Below are positions 35,325 through 43,857 of a stretch of 64,000 nt of DNA, piece after piece. The number at the start of each line of letters is the position of its first letter. The stretch's first letter is position 1. This DNA comes from Geomicrobium sp. JCM 19039 (GTDB lineage: Bacteria; Bacillota; Bacilli; Bacillales; Marinococcaceae), in contig NZ_BAXB01000003.1 of the NCBI RefSeq assembly GCF_000698145.1, forward strand, positions 124,001 through 188,000, written 5' to 3'. The position numbers and the translations under genes were made by a program. The notes under the pieces were generated by a model, which worked only from the letters and a program-made list of their open reading frames with translations, had not been told where the DNA came from and ran no database searches.

Positions 35325-35543
35325 ATGACTTATAAACAGAGAGAGGCACTCGATGTCGCAGTAGCTTATATTGATAGGTATGGTTATGCTCCTACATTCA
35401 GAGAAATTAGTGATTTAATGAATTACCGCACCGTATCAACCGTTTACGAACTATTCGTTAAATTGAAGGAAAAAGGCTATGTGACTTGGGAAGTGGATAA
35501 GTCGAGAACTTTAAAGATATTAATGAGGGAGGAATTACAATGA
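35325..35543 (+). CDS. LexA N-terminal-like DNA-binding protein
   Basis: A 72-residue protein equal to the LexA winged-helix domain only (KQREALDVAVAYIDRYGYAP, then REISDLMNYRTVSTVYELF). It lacks the C-terminal autoprotease domain, so it cannot self-cleave. It may compete with host LexA at the two boxes directly upstream. ATG at 35325 preferred over a GTG three codons upstream because of GGAGAGTGG spacing. Confidence 0.75.
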   Translation: MTYKQREALDVAVAYIDRYGYAPTFREISDLMNYRTVSTVYELFVKLKEKGYVTWEVDKSRTLKILMREELQ

Positions 35544-35752
35544 TAGGGTATGTGCTTCAACATTCATTGTCATCAGGTAAACCTGTCAGCATTATATATG
35601 AAGCGAAAGATGGGATTTTAAGTCAAAGACGAGTCACAGTTCGAAGGATGGATGAAAACACTGCACTGGTTTGGTGTCATTATAAAAGAGCAGTACGAAC
35701 CTTAAAGATTGCCAATATCTTATCAGCAGAAAAACAAAAGGAGTATGCCTAA
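35540..35752 (+). CDS. WYL-like small phage protein
   Basis: A 70-residue beta-rich protein (SGKPVSIIYEAKDGILSQRR) resembling a minimal WYL-type domain. It overlaps the LexA-like gene by 4 bases (ATGA) and probably shares its SOS promoter. Function unknown. A short palindrome with a T run follows at 35759-35774. Confidence 0.55.
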   Translation: MIGYVLQHSLSSGKPVSIIYEAKDGILSQRRVTVRRMDENTALVWCHYKRAVRTLKIANILSAEKQKEYA

Positions 35753-35860
35753 ACCATTAGAGCATGCTCTTTTTCACTACAAATGAAAAATATAGTGAAA
35801 TGTAAATGTCAAGAGTACAGGCGGCACCTTCATACTCATTAAAATGGAGGTGTGGCGATA

Positions 35861-36072
35861 TGCGTGTTATTTTGCATCAAGGTGAGTCATCTGATCGTGT
35901 TAGACAGGAATGCTATACGCTTATCAAAAGCTATTACCGAAGCCGGAGTGTGATGAATGATGATCGGGATATATGTGAGAGTAAGCACCGAAGAACAGGC
36001 GAAAAGCGGGTACAGTGTGGAGGGGCAGCTTCGGGATTGCCAGGAGAAAGCGAAGACAAAAGAAGTACTTGA
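35861..36072 (+). CDS. small ORF overlapping the recombinase start
   Basis: ATG after AATGGAGGTGTGG. The first about 30 residues (RVILHQGESSDRVRQECYTL) look protein-like; the rest lies in an alternative frame over the recombinase N-terminus and is probably not constrained. It may couple translation of the recombinase. No family recognised. Could also be interrupted by an indel. Confidence 0.35.
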
Positions 36073-37468
36073 ATATATTGATGATGGAATAAGCGGGTCT
36101 GTGCTAGATCGTCCAGCGTTGACACGGCTTCGTGAAGATATTAAGCAAGGCTTGGTGAGTAAAGTCGTCTGTTATGATCCAGATCGACTCGCTCGGAAGC
36201 TCGTGCATCAACTTATTATCTCGGAAGAAATTGAGAAAAGAGCATCCATTGAGTTTGTAAATGGTGAGTTTGCACGTACTCCAGAAGGTATGCTTTTTTA
36301 TCAAATGCGCGGTGCAATCGCTGAGTTCGAAAAAGAGAAAATCAACGAACGTATGAGTCGGGGTCGTGTTAACAAAGCACGAAAGGGAAAAGTCGTTAAG
36401 AACAGTTATATGCTCGGTTATGATTATGATAAAGAAAATGGAATGTTCATAATCAAAGATGAAGAAGCTAAGATAGTTCAATTAATTTTTAACTTGTTTA
36501 ACAATCCTCCTAGTCATATCAAAGGTATGAATTCGATTGCCAACTACCTAAATGAAATGAATATACCCACGAAAAAGCGAAAGGGCATTTGGCATAGAAA
36601 TGTTGTAAGGCAAATTCTCTTAAATGAGAGCTATACCGGTGTCTATCATCAAAACAAATGGAACACTGAAGATATGCTCGGAAACAAATATAGGAGTTCA
36701 GAAGATCGTGTAGCTATTGCCCTACGCCCAAGAGAAGAATGGATCACCACAGAAGTGCCTGCCATCATTAGTCAAGAAACGTTTCAAAGAGCTCAGCAAA
36801 AACTTGAGACGATACGCCGAAGATCCAGCAAGCAGAGTAAGCGTAAGTATATGCTTAGTGGATTGTGTCGGTGTAGGAGATGCGGAAACACGATAACTGG
36901 CCGTTACAGCAAGAACTGGAACAAATACCGTCGGGAGTATACATGCTTAAAAAATAGTGTCGGAGCTAAATCGCGTGGATGCACACCTTCAATGCGACTG
37001 CCGGCAGATCGTGTAGAAGTAGAAGTGTGGGATAAAGTTGAGAAATGGCTTAACGATCCATCAGAGATTATTGTTGCTTCAGAATTTGAGAATGAGAGTT
37101 CGACTCCAAGTTATGAAGAAGCTGAAATAGCAAGAATTAATGATGAAGTTGAAAAGCTTCGTATTGCACGTAAAAGGTTGTTTGAGTTGTTCAGTGCAGA
37201 TTTAGATATATCTACTGACGAGATCCGAGAGCAACTGAACGATAACTCTCAGCGCGAAAAGGTGTTGCAATCTAAACTCGAAAATCTTGAACAGAAAAAT
37301 AATGATAATCAGATACATGAAGCTAACGAGGTTTTGTTACAAGAAGCAGCTGAATATTACTTCGAAAAAGAAGGTCATCTCTCCTTTGAGGAAAAGCAGG
37401 AGTTGCTCAATAAAATTGTTAAGGAAATCATCATTGATGGGGATGATGTACACATTTACAGTTATTGA
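35957..37468 (+). CDS. spoIVCA: SpoIVCA-like large serine recombinase
   Basis: A 503-residue large serine recombinase. Residues 1 to about 140 form the catalytic domain (IYVRVSTEEQ with nucleophile Ser9; YDPDRLARK; EFEKEKINER). A recombinase domain follows to about 270, then a zinc ribbon (CRCRRCGN with later Cys) near 300 to 340 and a coiled coil near 390 to 450. The sequence and length closely follow Bacillus SpoIVCA, which excises the skin element in the sporulating mother cell. It lies directly against the sigK C-terminal half, which supports the assignment. A mother-cell promoter was not identified. Confidence 0.92.
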   Translation: MMIGIYVRVSTEEQAKSGYSVEGQLRDCQEKAKTKEVLEYIDDGISGSVLDRPALTRLREDIKQGLVSKVVCYDPDRLARKLVHQLIISEEIEKRASIEFVNGEFARTPEGMLFYQMRGAIAEFEKEKINERMSRGRVNKARKGKVVKNSYMLGYDYDKENGMFIIKDEEAKIVQLIFNLFNNPPSHIKGMNSIANYLNEMNIPTKKRKGIWHRNVVRQILLNESYTGVYHQNKWNTEDMLGNKYRSSEDRVAIALRPREEWITTEVPAIISQETFQRAQQKLETIRRRSSKQSKRKYMLSGLCRCRRCGNTITGRYSKNWNKYRREYTCLKNSVGAKSRGCTPSMRLPADRVEVEVWDKVEKWLNDPSEIIVASEFENESSTPSYEEAEIARINDEVEKLRIARKRLFELFSADLDISTDEIREQLNDNSQREKVLQSKLENLEQKNNDNQIHEANEVLLQEAAEYYFEKEGHLSFEEKQELLNKIVKEIIIDGDDVHIYSY

Positions 37469-37485
37469 CGCATAGGTAATGTAAT

Positions 37486-37501
37486 AAGGATCGAGATCCT
37501 T
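37486..37501. other. right attachment site (sigK crossover site)
   Basis: AAGGATC-GA-GATCCTT is a perfect 7-bp inverted repeat around GA, at the point where sigK coding sequence begins (ATC GAG ATC CTT ATG). Large serine recombinases cut at a 2-base core flanked by symmetric arms; in Bacillus the sigK junction falls in this same IENEIL region. The left partner site is outside the window. Confidence 0.7.
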
Positions 37502-37864
37502 ATGCATTTACGTTCACTAAAGAAAGTGCGTAAAGACGTTTCCATTAATGAACCGATTGGTGCAGATAAAGAAGGAAATGAGCTTAGTCTCATGGAAATT
37601 CTCCAAGATGACGCACCAGACATCGTCGATGCGTTGCAACTGAAGATGGAGAAAAAACAAATATACGAGTGCATTCACGTTCTGTCCGAAAGGGAAAAAG
37701 AAGTCGTTGTCGGTCGTTTCGGCCTTGGTGAAGACGAGGAGCGTACTCAGCGCGAAATCGCAAAGGATTTAGGCATCTCAAGGAGCTACGTGTCTCGAAT
37801 TGAAAAACGCGCTTTATTAAAGCTTTTCCAGGCGTTTTATAAACAGCAAAAAGGTGAATTGTAG
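37493..37864 (+). CDS. sigK: sigma-K, C-terminal half (spoIIIC part of split sigK)
   Basis: About 124 codons starting in the conserved [17 protein letters not shown] segment after region 2, then region 3 and region 4 ([20 protein letters not shown]). The N-terminal core-binding region 2 is missing, so this piece cannot act alone. Excision of the prophage would join it to the N-terminal part and restore mother-cell sigma-K, as for spoIVCB/spoIIIC in Bacillus subtilis. No ribosome binding site is found before the internal ATG at 37502, consistent with its not being expressed by itself. Confidence 0.92.
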   Translation, partial: EILMHLRSLKKVRKDVSINEPIGADKEGNELSLMEILQDDAPDIVDALQLKMEKKQIYECIHVLSEREKEVVVGRFGLGEDEERTQREIAKDLGISRSYVSRIEKRALLKLFQAFYKQQKGEL

Positions 37865-37918
37865 AAGGAAAGTTCCACACTCTTAATCTTAAATGATCGT
37901 CAGCGCATTGAAATTAGC

Positions 37919-37960
37919 GCCCCCTCAACCTCGCTGTATAGGTAGGTTGGGGGGTCTTTG
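37919..37960 (+). terminator. sigK terminator
   Basis: CCCCCTCAACCT (37920-37931) pairs with AGGTTGGGGGGT near 37944-37955, followed by CTTTG. It lies 55 bases after the sigK stop. Confidence 0.75.
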
Positions 37961-38174
37961 TGGAAATTTTTGATATTAGTGAGAGGGGATGACCAGGCAG
38001 GCCACTGAAAAATCGCATGATCTTCTATCGACATTCGGTTTAAACATCACAACTTCATGTTGCGGGAGTGAAGGTTCTAAGCACTTACACATTTGGGATA
38101 AACTGGAATCTTATGATTTAGATAGAAAGAACTTAAGATTTTCCTGATTTGCGCTGTTGGGTGTTGGGTTGGAT

Positions 38175-38395
38175 GGGAGCGCGGTGCTATTCTGCGCGCA
38201 AGTTTGCCTATTTTAACGATTTTGGCGCTCCTTCCGCTAAACTCCTGCGCAGTTTGTTCCAACTGGAGTGCAGATTCTAAGTTGAAGTGCCAACGACACG
38301 TCGGCCCCGTCGGGGGCCGAAACGAAGCCGCATTCGATTCGGAACGAACCGCGCCGACGTCTTGTGGGTACTTCGGGGCAGGGATGTACACTTGA
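38175..38395 (+). repeat. dispersed repeat R1, copy 1
   Basis: Non-coding sequence similar to 39321-39560. The best shared stretch is GCGCAGTTTGTTCCAACT (38247-38264), then GAGTGCAGATT. It includes the hairpin TCGGCCCC-GTCG-GGGGCCGA (38301-38320), kept in the other copy with a different loop. No convincing ORF in either strand. Confidence 0.7.
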
Positions 38396-38783
38396 CCCGA
38401 TGATCTGTTACCGAGTTTGCTCATTCTGTTACCTAGTTTAGGAGAATATATCGCTTTTCCTGCGATTTTCCTCCACTTGAGAACAGTTCGGTCGCAACTC
38501 GAGCACAGTTTCCACTTTACCAAGCTACCCATTGGTTCTTAAAGAATTTCACTGGATCCGATGACCGAGATCGGTCTTTACAGGCAAACGCCTACTGATC
38601 GTCTGTTGAAGTTCATCTCACTTCGATGTCGCTCGTTGTTCGTTACTGCAAGGGTTGTGGGAAACACAAAAGACGTTTTCTGAATGGTAAAAAGGCGTGA
38701 CCGATAGTCACCACCTCGCGCAAGCGTGTGATCTCCTGGCACATATGTGACAATCCAGCCTTTAAACCGTGCACTTTCGGTCC

Positions 38784-38819
38784 TCAACGGTCACATAGAT
38801 CGTGATTTGTGACCGTTGA
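38784..38819. repeat. 12-bp inverted repeat (hairpin)
   Basis: TCAACGGTCACA (38784-38795) and TGTGACCGTTGA (38808-38819) are perfectly complementary with a 12-base loop. No T run on the plus strand; lies between R1 copy 1 and R2. Confidence 0.7.
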
Positions 38820-38929
38820 CTTCGTTTATGTGCGCATCCACGTTTAAAATGATGATTTTTCTTTCCCAAGTGTCACACAAATGAATATATGGGGCATTTG
38901 GGCTTCTTTCCACACCCTGACCAGTAGGC

Positions 38930-39135
38930 AAAAGCGTGAACCGTGTTGCTCTTATGATTTGAAGTACATAGAAAACACGGTGGCCGTCTTTTGAACACCG
39001 ATGTTGCCCTCTTATAGTCCGGACTACATAGAAAACACGGTGGCAGATGTTTCGCCACCGCTGTTGCACTTGTGCTCTGGAGTACAAGCATCCGCCTGAA
39101 GTAGAAAGCAACAACAAACTGCGCAATGAGGAAAA
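38930..39135 (+). repeat. dispersed repeat R2, copy 1
   Basis: Contains CATAGAAAACACGGTGGC at 38967-38984 and again at 39027-39044, exactly 60 bases apart, within a 60-base tandem unit (TGTTGCxCTCTTATxxT shared upstream). It ends with GCCTGAAGTAGAAAGCAACAA, nearly identical to the end of the copy near 60.3 kb. CGGTGGC and GCCACCG flank short loops, so the units can fold. Confidence 0.75.
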
Positions 39136-39141
39136 TATTAA

Positions 39142-39186
39142 GTTCATCCTATTAGATCATGTCCGAAACGATCTAATAGGATGAAC
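39142..39186. repeat. 17-bp perfect hairpin at the end of R2
   Basis: GTTCATCCTATTAGATC (39142-39158) and GATCTAATAGGATGAAC (39170-39186) are perfectly complementary with an 11-base loop. No T run follows. The first arm shares TCATCCTAT with the R2 copy at 60.35 kb. Confidence 0.85.
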
Positions 39187-39320
39187 GAAAGAATTTCATG
39201 GGATGCCAGGCTGTAGAGAATCCATCGTTATTTCATGTGATTTGACTGTTATGGAAAAAGTGTCTTCACACCCCGTTCGCGTAGCTAAATTACTCCAATG
39301 GTTTTATACCGCGAGGGGCA

Positions 39321-39560
39321 GGGAGCGTGGTTTGCATTGTGCACGCTAGTTTACACTTTTTGTGATCAAGTTTGCTCTTTTTAGCGTTTTTAGCACTCAT
39401 TTCGTAAAACTTGCGCGCAGTTTGTTCCAACTAGAGCGCAGATTGGACTAAATCGAACACCTCACGACCTGTCGGCCCCAGCGGGGCCGAATTTAAATCG
39501 GTCTCAATTCGGCGCGACTCGCGCGACGGAAGTTTTGCCCTTGCACCTCGGGGTGCGGGG
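39321..39560 (+). repeat. dispersed repeat R1, copy 2
   Basis: Matches 38175-38395, with GCGCAGTTTGTTCCAACT at 39415-39432 and the hairpin TCGGCCCC-AGC-GGGGCCGA at 39472-39490. A second hairpin (GCACC-TCGG-GGTGC) follows. Divergence from copy 1 is considerable, so the two are not a recent duplication. Confidence 0.7.
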
Positions 39561-39669
39561 GCTGGGTGTGCGACTCAATGAACATCGCTTTGGAACTAGA
39601 TTGTTGACCGATTTCTTTAAAGTGCTGAATCTAATTCCATAAATGAAGGTTTGGTACTAGATGTCGATC

Positions 39670-39724
39670 GATTGGAATCAGAAAGAGTCAAAATGGTCAC
39701 ATATGAGTGAATCTGATTCCAATC
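39670..39724. repeat. 13-bp inverted repeat
   Basis: GATTGGAATCAGA (39670-39682) and TCTGATTCCAATC (39712-39724) are perfect complements separated by 29 bases. The rest of 39561-39999 shows no gene that I can support. Confidence 0.7.
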
Positions 39725-39999
39725 AATAATCTTTGGAACCAGTTTTTGCGCCCCACGTTAAAACCCCGCAGCTCAGAAAAATAAATCGCTTTTTAAGCCC
39801 CTCGTTGCGTGTATAGCGATGATGGTTCTACTTTTGTATATTGTATTTGTTTTCATCACGCTTTTTCTGTTTATCTAGCAAGAAGGCGCTCTATTGCGGC
39901 AAACAGGCCGTTTTACAGCGATAAGGGGTTTGGTTATAGAGAATTCGACAAAGTCTCTTCATAAGCGAAATATGAGCAATGAGAGGCTGTGCATAAAAA

Positions 40000-40042
40000 A
40001 GAAACCAGGTATCGGCAACATCCGACACCTGGTTTCTTTTTT
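40000..40042 (-). terminator. terminator of hbs (bidirectional hairpin)
   Basis: AGAAACCAGGT (40000-40010) and ACCTGGTTTCT (40027-40037) form an 11-bp perfect stem with inner TCGG/CCGA pairing. T runs lie on both strands, so it can end hbs on the minus strand and plus-strand transcripts. Confidence 0.85.
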
Positions 40043-40050
40043 CATATGGA

Positions 40051-40326
40051 TTATTCGTTGACTGCATCCTTTAGTTGCTTACCTGGGCGGAAAGCAGGGT
40101 TCTTCGTTGCTGGGATTTCGATCTCATCTCCAGTTTGCGGGTTACGTCCTTTTCTGGACGCACGCTCGCGAACTTCAAAGCTACCAAAGCCAACAAGTTG
40201 AACTTTGTCGCCTGCCTTAAGAGAATCGGTAATGTTGTCGAATACCGCGTCTACGGCCTTTGAAGCTTCTTTTTTGGAAAGATCTGCATGTTCAGCAACA
40301 GCATTGATCAAATCTGTTTTGTTCAT
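40051..40326 (-). CDS. hbs: DNA-binding protein HU
   Basis: A 91-residue HU protein. [20 protein letters not shown] is the conserved N-terminal helix region, and [20 protein letters not shown] is the arm and C-terminal signature. It bends and compacts the nucleoid. Intact, monocistronic, with AAAGGGAGTAATT upstream and a strong terminator downstream. Confidence 0.97.
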   Translation of the reverse strand: MNKTDLINAVAEHADLSKKEASKAVDAVFDNITDSLKAGDKVQLVGFGSFEVRERASRKGRNPQTGDEIEIPATKNPAFRPGKQLKDAVNE

Positions 40327-40485
40327 TGAAATTACTCCCTTTCATGACATTTTAATCCGGGTACACTACAAATTTACTCATGAAACCCTTGCTATGTCAA
40401 GTGTTGTACCGATATTTAAGAGAAATGAAACGTTCGTCTAAAGTATAGCCGAGAAAAATGCGCTTTAATCATTCGGTCTTTAGAA

Positions 40486-40869
40486 TCAGCGATCCGACGG
40501 CTTTTCGGCGACAACATCGCTTCTTGTCGGCTTTACGTGTTCCGGATAGCTGTCATGAAGTTCATCAATCTCGGTGTTCTCCCAAAGTTCGACACCAATG
40601 CGGTGAGCGGACCTAGAAATGATCATAGCAGCGACCGGGGCTGTCAAAAAGACGAAAACAATGGCGAAAAGAAGCTGTAACAACAGCTCGCCTCGCATTA
40701 AAAACATAAAGAATGTGCCGATGATGACGAAGATGATTCCTAATGTTGCACTTTTCGTAGCCGCGTGCATGCGCCCGTAGGCATCTTTTAAACGGAGGAT
40801 GCCGATCGACCCAATTAAGCTTAAAAATACACCTAAAATAATACATATACTAATGAGAATCTCGATCAA
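40486..40869 (-). CDS. mrpG: Mrp antiporter subunit G
   Basis: About 127 residues with three membrane segments and GILRLKDAYGRMHAATKSATLG, the MrpG/MnhG signature. The C-terminal 40 residues are polar and acidic. I prefer a TTG start at 40869, which has GAGAGGGG 8 bases upstream within the end of mrpF; longer starts are possible. Last gene of the mrp operon. Confidence 0.88.
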   Translation of the reverse strand: MIEILISICIILGVFLSLIGSIGILRLKDAYGRMHAATKSATLGIIFVIIGTFFMFLMRGELLLQLLFAIVFVFLTAPVAAMIISRSAHRIGVELWENTEIDELHDSYPEHVKPTRSDVVAEKPSDR

Positions 40870-41131
40870 TGACGACACCCCTCTCGAGGAATTTGGCAAT
40901 GGCTACTGAGCCTAGGAATGCGAGAATCGCAATGATGAGGGTTACTTCTACGTAAGCACTTGTGTCTTGGACGATCATAATGAGACAGATGACACCGATC
41001 AAATTTAGGCCAAACGAGTCAAGCGCGACAACTCGATCCGAGGTTGTTGGTCCGATAAGCGCACGAATTAAGCAAAGGGCAATGGATATAGACAATGCAA
41101 TAAGTGCATAGGGGACAATCGTCTCAACCAT
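40850..41131 (-). CDS. mrpF: Mrp antiporter subunit F
   Basis: A 93-residue protein with three membrane segments and GPTTSDRVVALDSFG, the MrpF signature. It overlaps mrpE by one base and the mrpG start by about 20 bases. Intact. Confidence 0.92.
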   Translation of the reverse strand: MVETIVPYALIALSISIALCLIRALIGPTTSDRVVALDSFGLNLIGVICLIMIVQDTSAYVEVTLIIAILAFLGSVAIAKFLERGVVIDRDSH

Positions 41132-41613
41132 TATTCTCCCACCTCTCGTATAGCTTTTTCGAAACTGTCTGTGATGTCTTTAATAACATCTTCTCGGTCA
41201 TCAACATGAATGACGTGAATATATAGGGTTCTAGCATCTGCGGAGTAATCCATCGTTAATGTACCTGGTGTTAATGTGACCAACATCGATAGGATGGTTA
41301 TCTCCCAATCGTGTTTGAGTGTCGTTGGAACGGCAATAATGCCCGGTTTCACGTCACGTTTCAAGTTCGGATTTAACACGACTTTCACCATGTCGTAATT
41401 GGCGACTAACAATTCTTTTATAAATAAGAGAACCAATTTCAAAATCGCAAATCCTTTTCTTAAATAGAAGGGCTGATCTAGTATCCCTCTGAAAAAGTAA
41501 ACGATGATCATACCTAGAATATAACCGATAAGAAAATCAGAACCTGTATATTCCTGTTGAAGGGCGACCCAAATGACCATAATGGCAACGTTTAATAAAA
41601 ATTGAAAGACCAT
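41131..41613 (-). CDS. mrpE: Mrp antiporter subunit E
   Basis: A 160-residue protein with an N-terminal membrane region and the conserved LTPGTLTMDYS segment near residue 120. MrpE helps assemble the multi-subunit Na+/H+ antiporter. Intact, 5 bases after mrpD. Confidence 0.92.
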   Translation of the reverse strand: MVFQFLLNVAIMVIWVALQQEYTGSDFLIGYILGMIIVYFFRGILDQPFYLRKGFAILKLVLLFIKELLVANYDMVKVVLNPNLKRDVKPGIIAVPTTLKHDWEITILSMLVTLTPGTLTMDYSADARTLYIHVIHVDDREDVIKDITDSFEKAIREVGE

Positions 41614-41618
41614 AGCAT

Positions 41619-43101
41619 CTACTCTCCTAATACCGTATTGATATAGTTGCTTGGTTCTAATATTTCTTCAGCAATTGTCATCGATACTTGCATCACAGGT
41701 TCTGCTGCAAAACCAAATACGACAGTAAGCATAACGAGTGGGATGATCGGGTAAAGAAGCGAACCGACCTTAATTTTTCTTTGCTCAGATGTATGTTTCT
41801 CTTTGCCCCAGTACACATACATCATGATTTTCACCATGGAGTAGAGGGTAAGGAGACCGACAAACAGGGCGATCCCTACGATGATGTAATGTCCTTGATC
41901 CAAACCATCTAAAACGAGGGGATATTTCGCAAAGAAACCTGTAAGTGGCGGGATACCAGCTAAAGACATGGCTGTTATGAAGAATAGCCAAGCAAGCCAA
42001 GGATGAGAGCTCAATACGCCTCCCATTTTCTTTAAGTCACTCGTTCCCGTTATCCGTTCAGTCACACCAGCAAATTGAAATAGCGCTGTTTTAACGATGC
42101 TATGGTGTGCAATGAAATAGATTGCACCAGCAATTGCTAATGGTGAAAAGATGCTAAAGCCCATCATAATATAGCCGTACTGACTAATACAGTGGTATGC
42201 CAAAATGCTCTTATAATTATAACTTGCCACTGCACCGAGGACACCTAAGATCATCGTGAATGCCGCCATAACGAGGATAACAGTATGCGTGAACTCTGGA
42301 TTTTGATTAAAGACGACACTAAACATCCGAATAATGGCATACAAGCGACTTTCGTTAATAAACCACCAAATAGGGCGGCGATGGCTGAAGGAGGCCCCGT
42401 ATAAGCCGTGGAAGCCAAAAGTACAGCGGGAAGATGGCGCCTTTTACACCGAAGATGACGATGAAAAGCACGGCGATGACGTTTAATAGGCCGTCTTGCC
42501 CGAGCTCAGCAACGCGCACGCCTAAATGCGCGAAATTGAGTGTGCCGGTTGTCGCATAGATGTAAGCAACACCTGCTAAAAATAGCATGGATGCAAACAT
42601 GTTAATGACAAAATACTTAAAGGTCTCTCGCAGTTGAAACTTGCTGCTGCCGTGCACCATAAGTATGTATGAAGATATGAGCATAACTTCAAAGAATACA
42701 AACAAGTTAAAGAGGTCACCCGTTAAAAAGGACCCGTTAATTCCTGTGAGTAGGAAGAAGAAAAACGGATAAAAGAAATAACGTGAACGTTCAGGGCGGA
42801 TTGTTTTGAAAGCATAGTATAAACTAACCGTCCCGATGATTGCTGAAACGAGCAACATAAAAGCAGATAATAAGTCGGCAACGAGAGGGATGCCGTATGG
42901 GGCTTGCCAATCTCCTAGGTGAATTACAACGGTTCCATTTGTCAAAACCTCAGAGAACAGAAGAATACTTCCGATGAGCATGGCTAGCATCGTAACGGCA
43001 CTGATTACCTTTTGAATCCGCTCATTTTTAGAGAAAAAGACGAGCACAGCGCCCATGATGACCGGGACAATCAGTGGTATTAGTATTAAATTAGTCATCA
43101 T
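41619..43101 (-). CDS. mrpD: Mrp antiporter subunit D (frameshifted)
   Basis: A homologue of proton-pumping NADH dehydrogenase subunits with about 14 membrane segments. Two breaks lie near 42410 (CCACGGCTTATACGG on the minus strand) and 42345 (AAAGTCGCTTGTAT, one G missing); joining them restores TGPPSAIAALFGGLLTKVG followed by LYAIIRMFSVVF. Total about 494 residues, normal. Key transmembrane lysines of the family are likely present but not individually checked. Confidence 0.9.
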
Positions 43102-43429
43102 TAGCCCCCCTTAGTTCATCAAGATCATCAGTTTTATGAACGTTATATAGTCGGTATGCGAGTGCAAGTGAAAAAGAGGTCATACCGAAACTAATAACGA
43201 TGGCAGTCAGAATGAGCGCTTGTGGGAGTGGGTCTGTATACGCCCACTCCGCTTGGTCAACAAGCGCTGGCATGCCTTCTTTTAGTCCAGCCATTGTGAG
43301 CAGCAATAGGTGAGCACCGTGGGACAAAAGAACAATTCCAATGACGACACGTAAGATGCTGCGTGTGAGCATAAGGTAAGTTCCCACCATGAAAAGCACA
43401 CCGATTGCGATTGACATGAGTAGTTCCAT
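43091..43429 (-). CDS. mrpC: Mrp antiporter subunit C
   Basis: A 112-residue NuoK-like protein with three membrane segments (for instance GVLFMVGTYLMLTRSILRVV) and the conserved DPLPQALILTAIVI. ATG at 43429 is chosen over an upstream ATG that extends into mrpB. Overlaps mrpD. Confidence 0.92.
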   Translation of the reverse strand: MELLMSIAIGVLFMVGTYLMLTRSILRVVIGIVLLSHGAHLLLLTMAGLKEGMPALVDQAEWAYTDPLPQALILTAIVISFGMTSFSLALAYRLYNVHKTDDLDELRGANDD

Positions 43430-43430
43430 A

Positions 43431-43857
43431 TTAGATGTCCTCCGCAATAGTCAGGATAATGAGTAATGCTGCCCCACCGACACCTAAATAGATGCCTAAA
43501 TCAAACAGAACAGCGGTCGTCAATTCAAACTCGCCAAAGAAAGGCAGATAAAAGTAATCGAAAAACTGTGTGAGAAACGGCAGGCCGACAACGGTACCGA
43601 TCAATCCGGTAAGCATCGAAATCAAAATGCCTGCAGCAATCCATTTTATATAATCAATAGGGAGAATCTTATTTACTTTACGCTGGTCAAAGGTCACGTA
43701 CAGTAGAAGAATAGACGTTGCCAACATAAGTCCACCGATAAACCCACCCCGGAGCGTTATGCCCGGCAAAGAATAGATAAATGGATAGAGCGAGAATCAA
43801 AAATGCGGCGACACGCGTGACGTGAATGAATAACAGGTTGTTTGTTTTCCACTTCAT
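43431..43857 (-). CDS. mrpB: Mrp antiporter subunit B (frameshifted)
   Basis: Begins MKWKTNNLLFIHVTRVAAF at an ATG overlapping the mrpA stop (ATGA). The frame breaks at the G-rich APGG/GGFIGG motif near 43755 (CCGGGGTGGG), consistent with homopolymer miscounting. The second part contains GFIGGLMLATSILLLYVTF and runs to 43431. Joined length about 142 residues. Confidence 0.9.

Noticed and set aside
38791..39147. Minus-strand ORFs with repeated PPCFLC-type peptides across R2
   Set aside because: They arise by translating the R2 repeat; frames are not kept in the copy at 60.3 kb and there is no convincing ribosome binding site.
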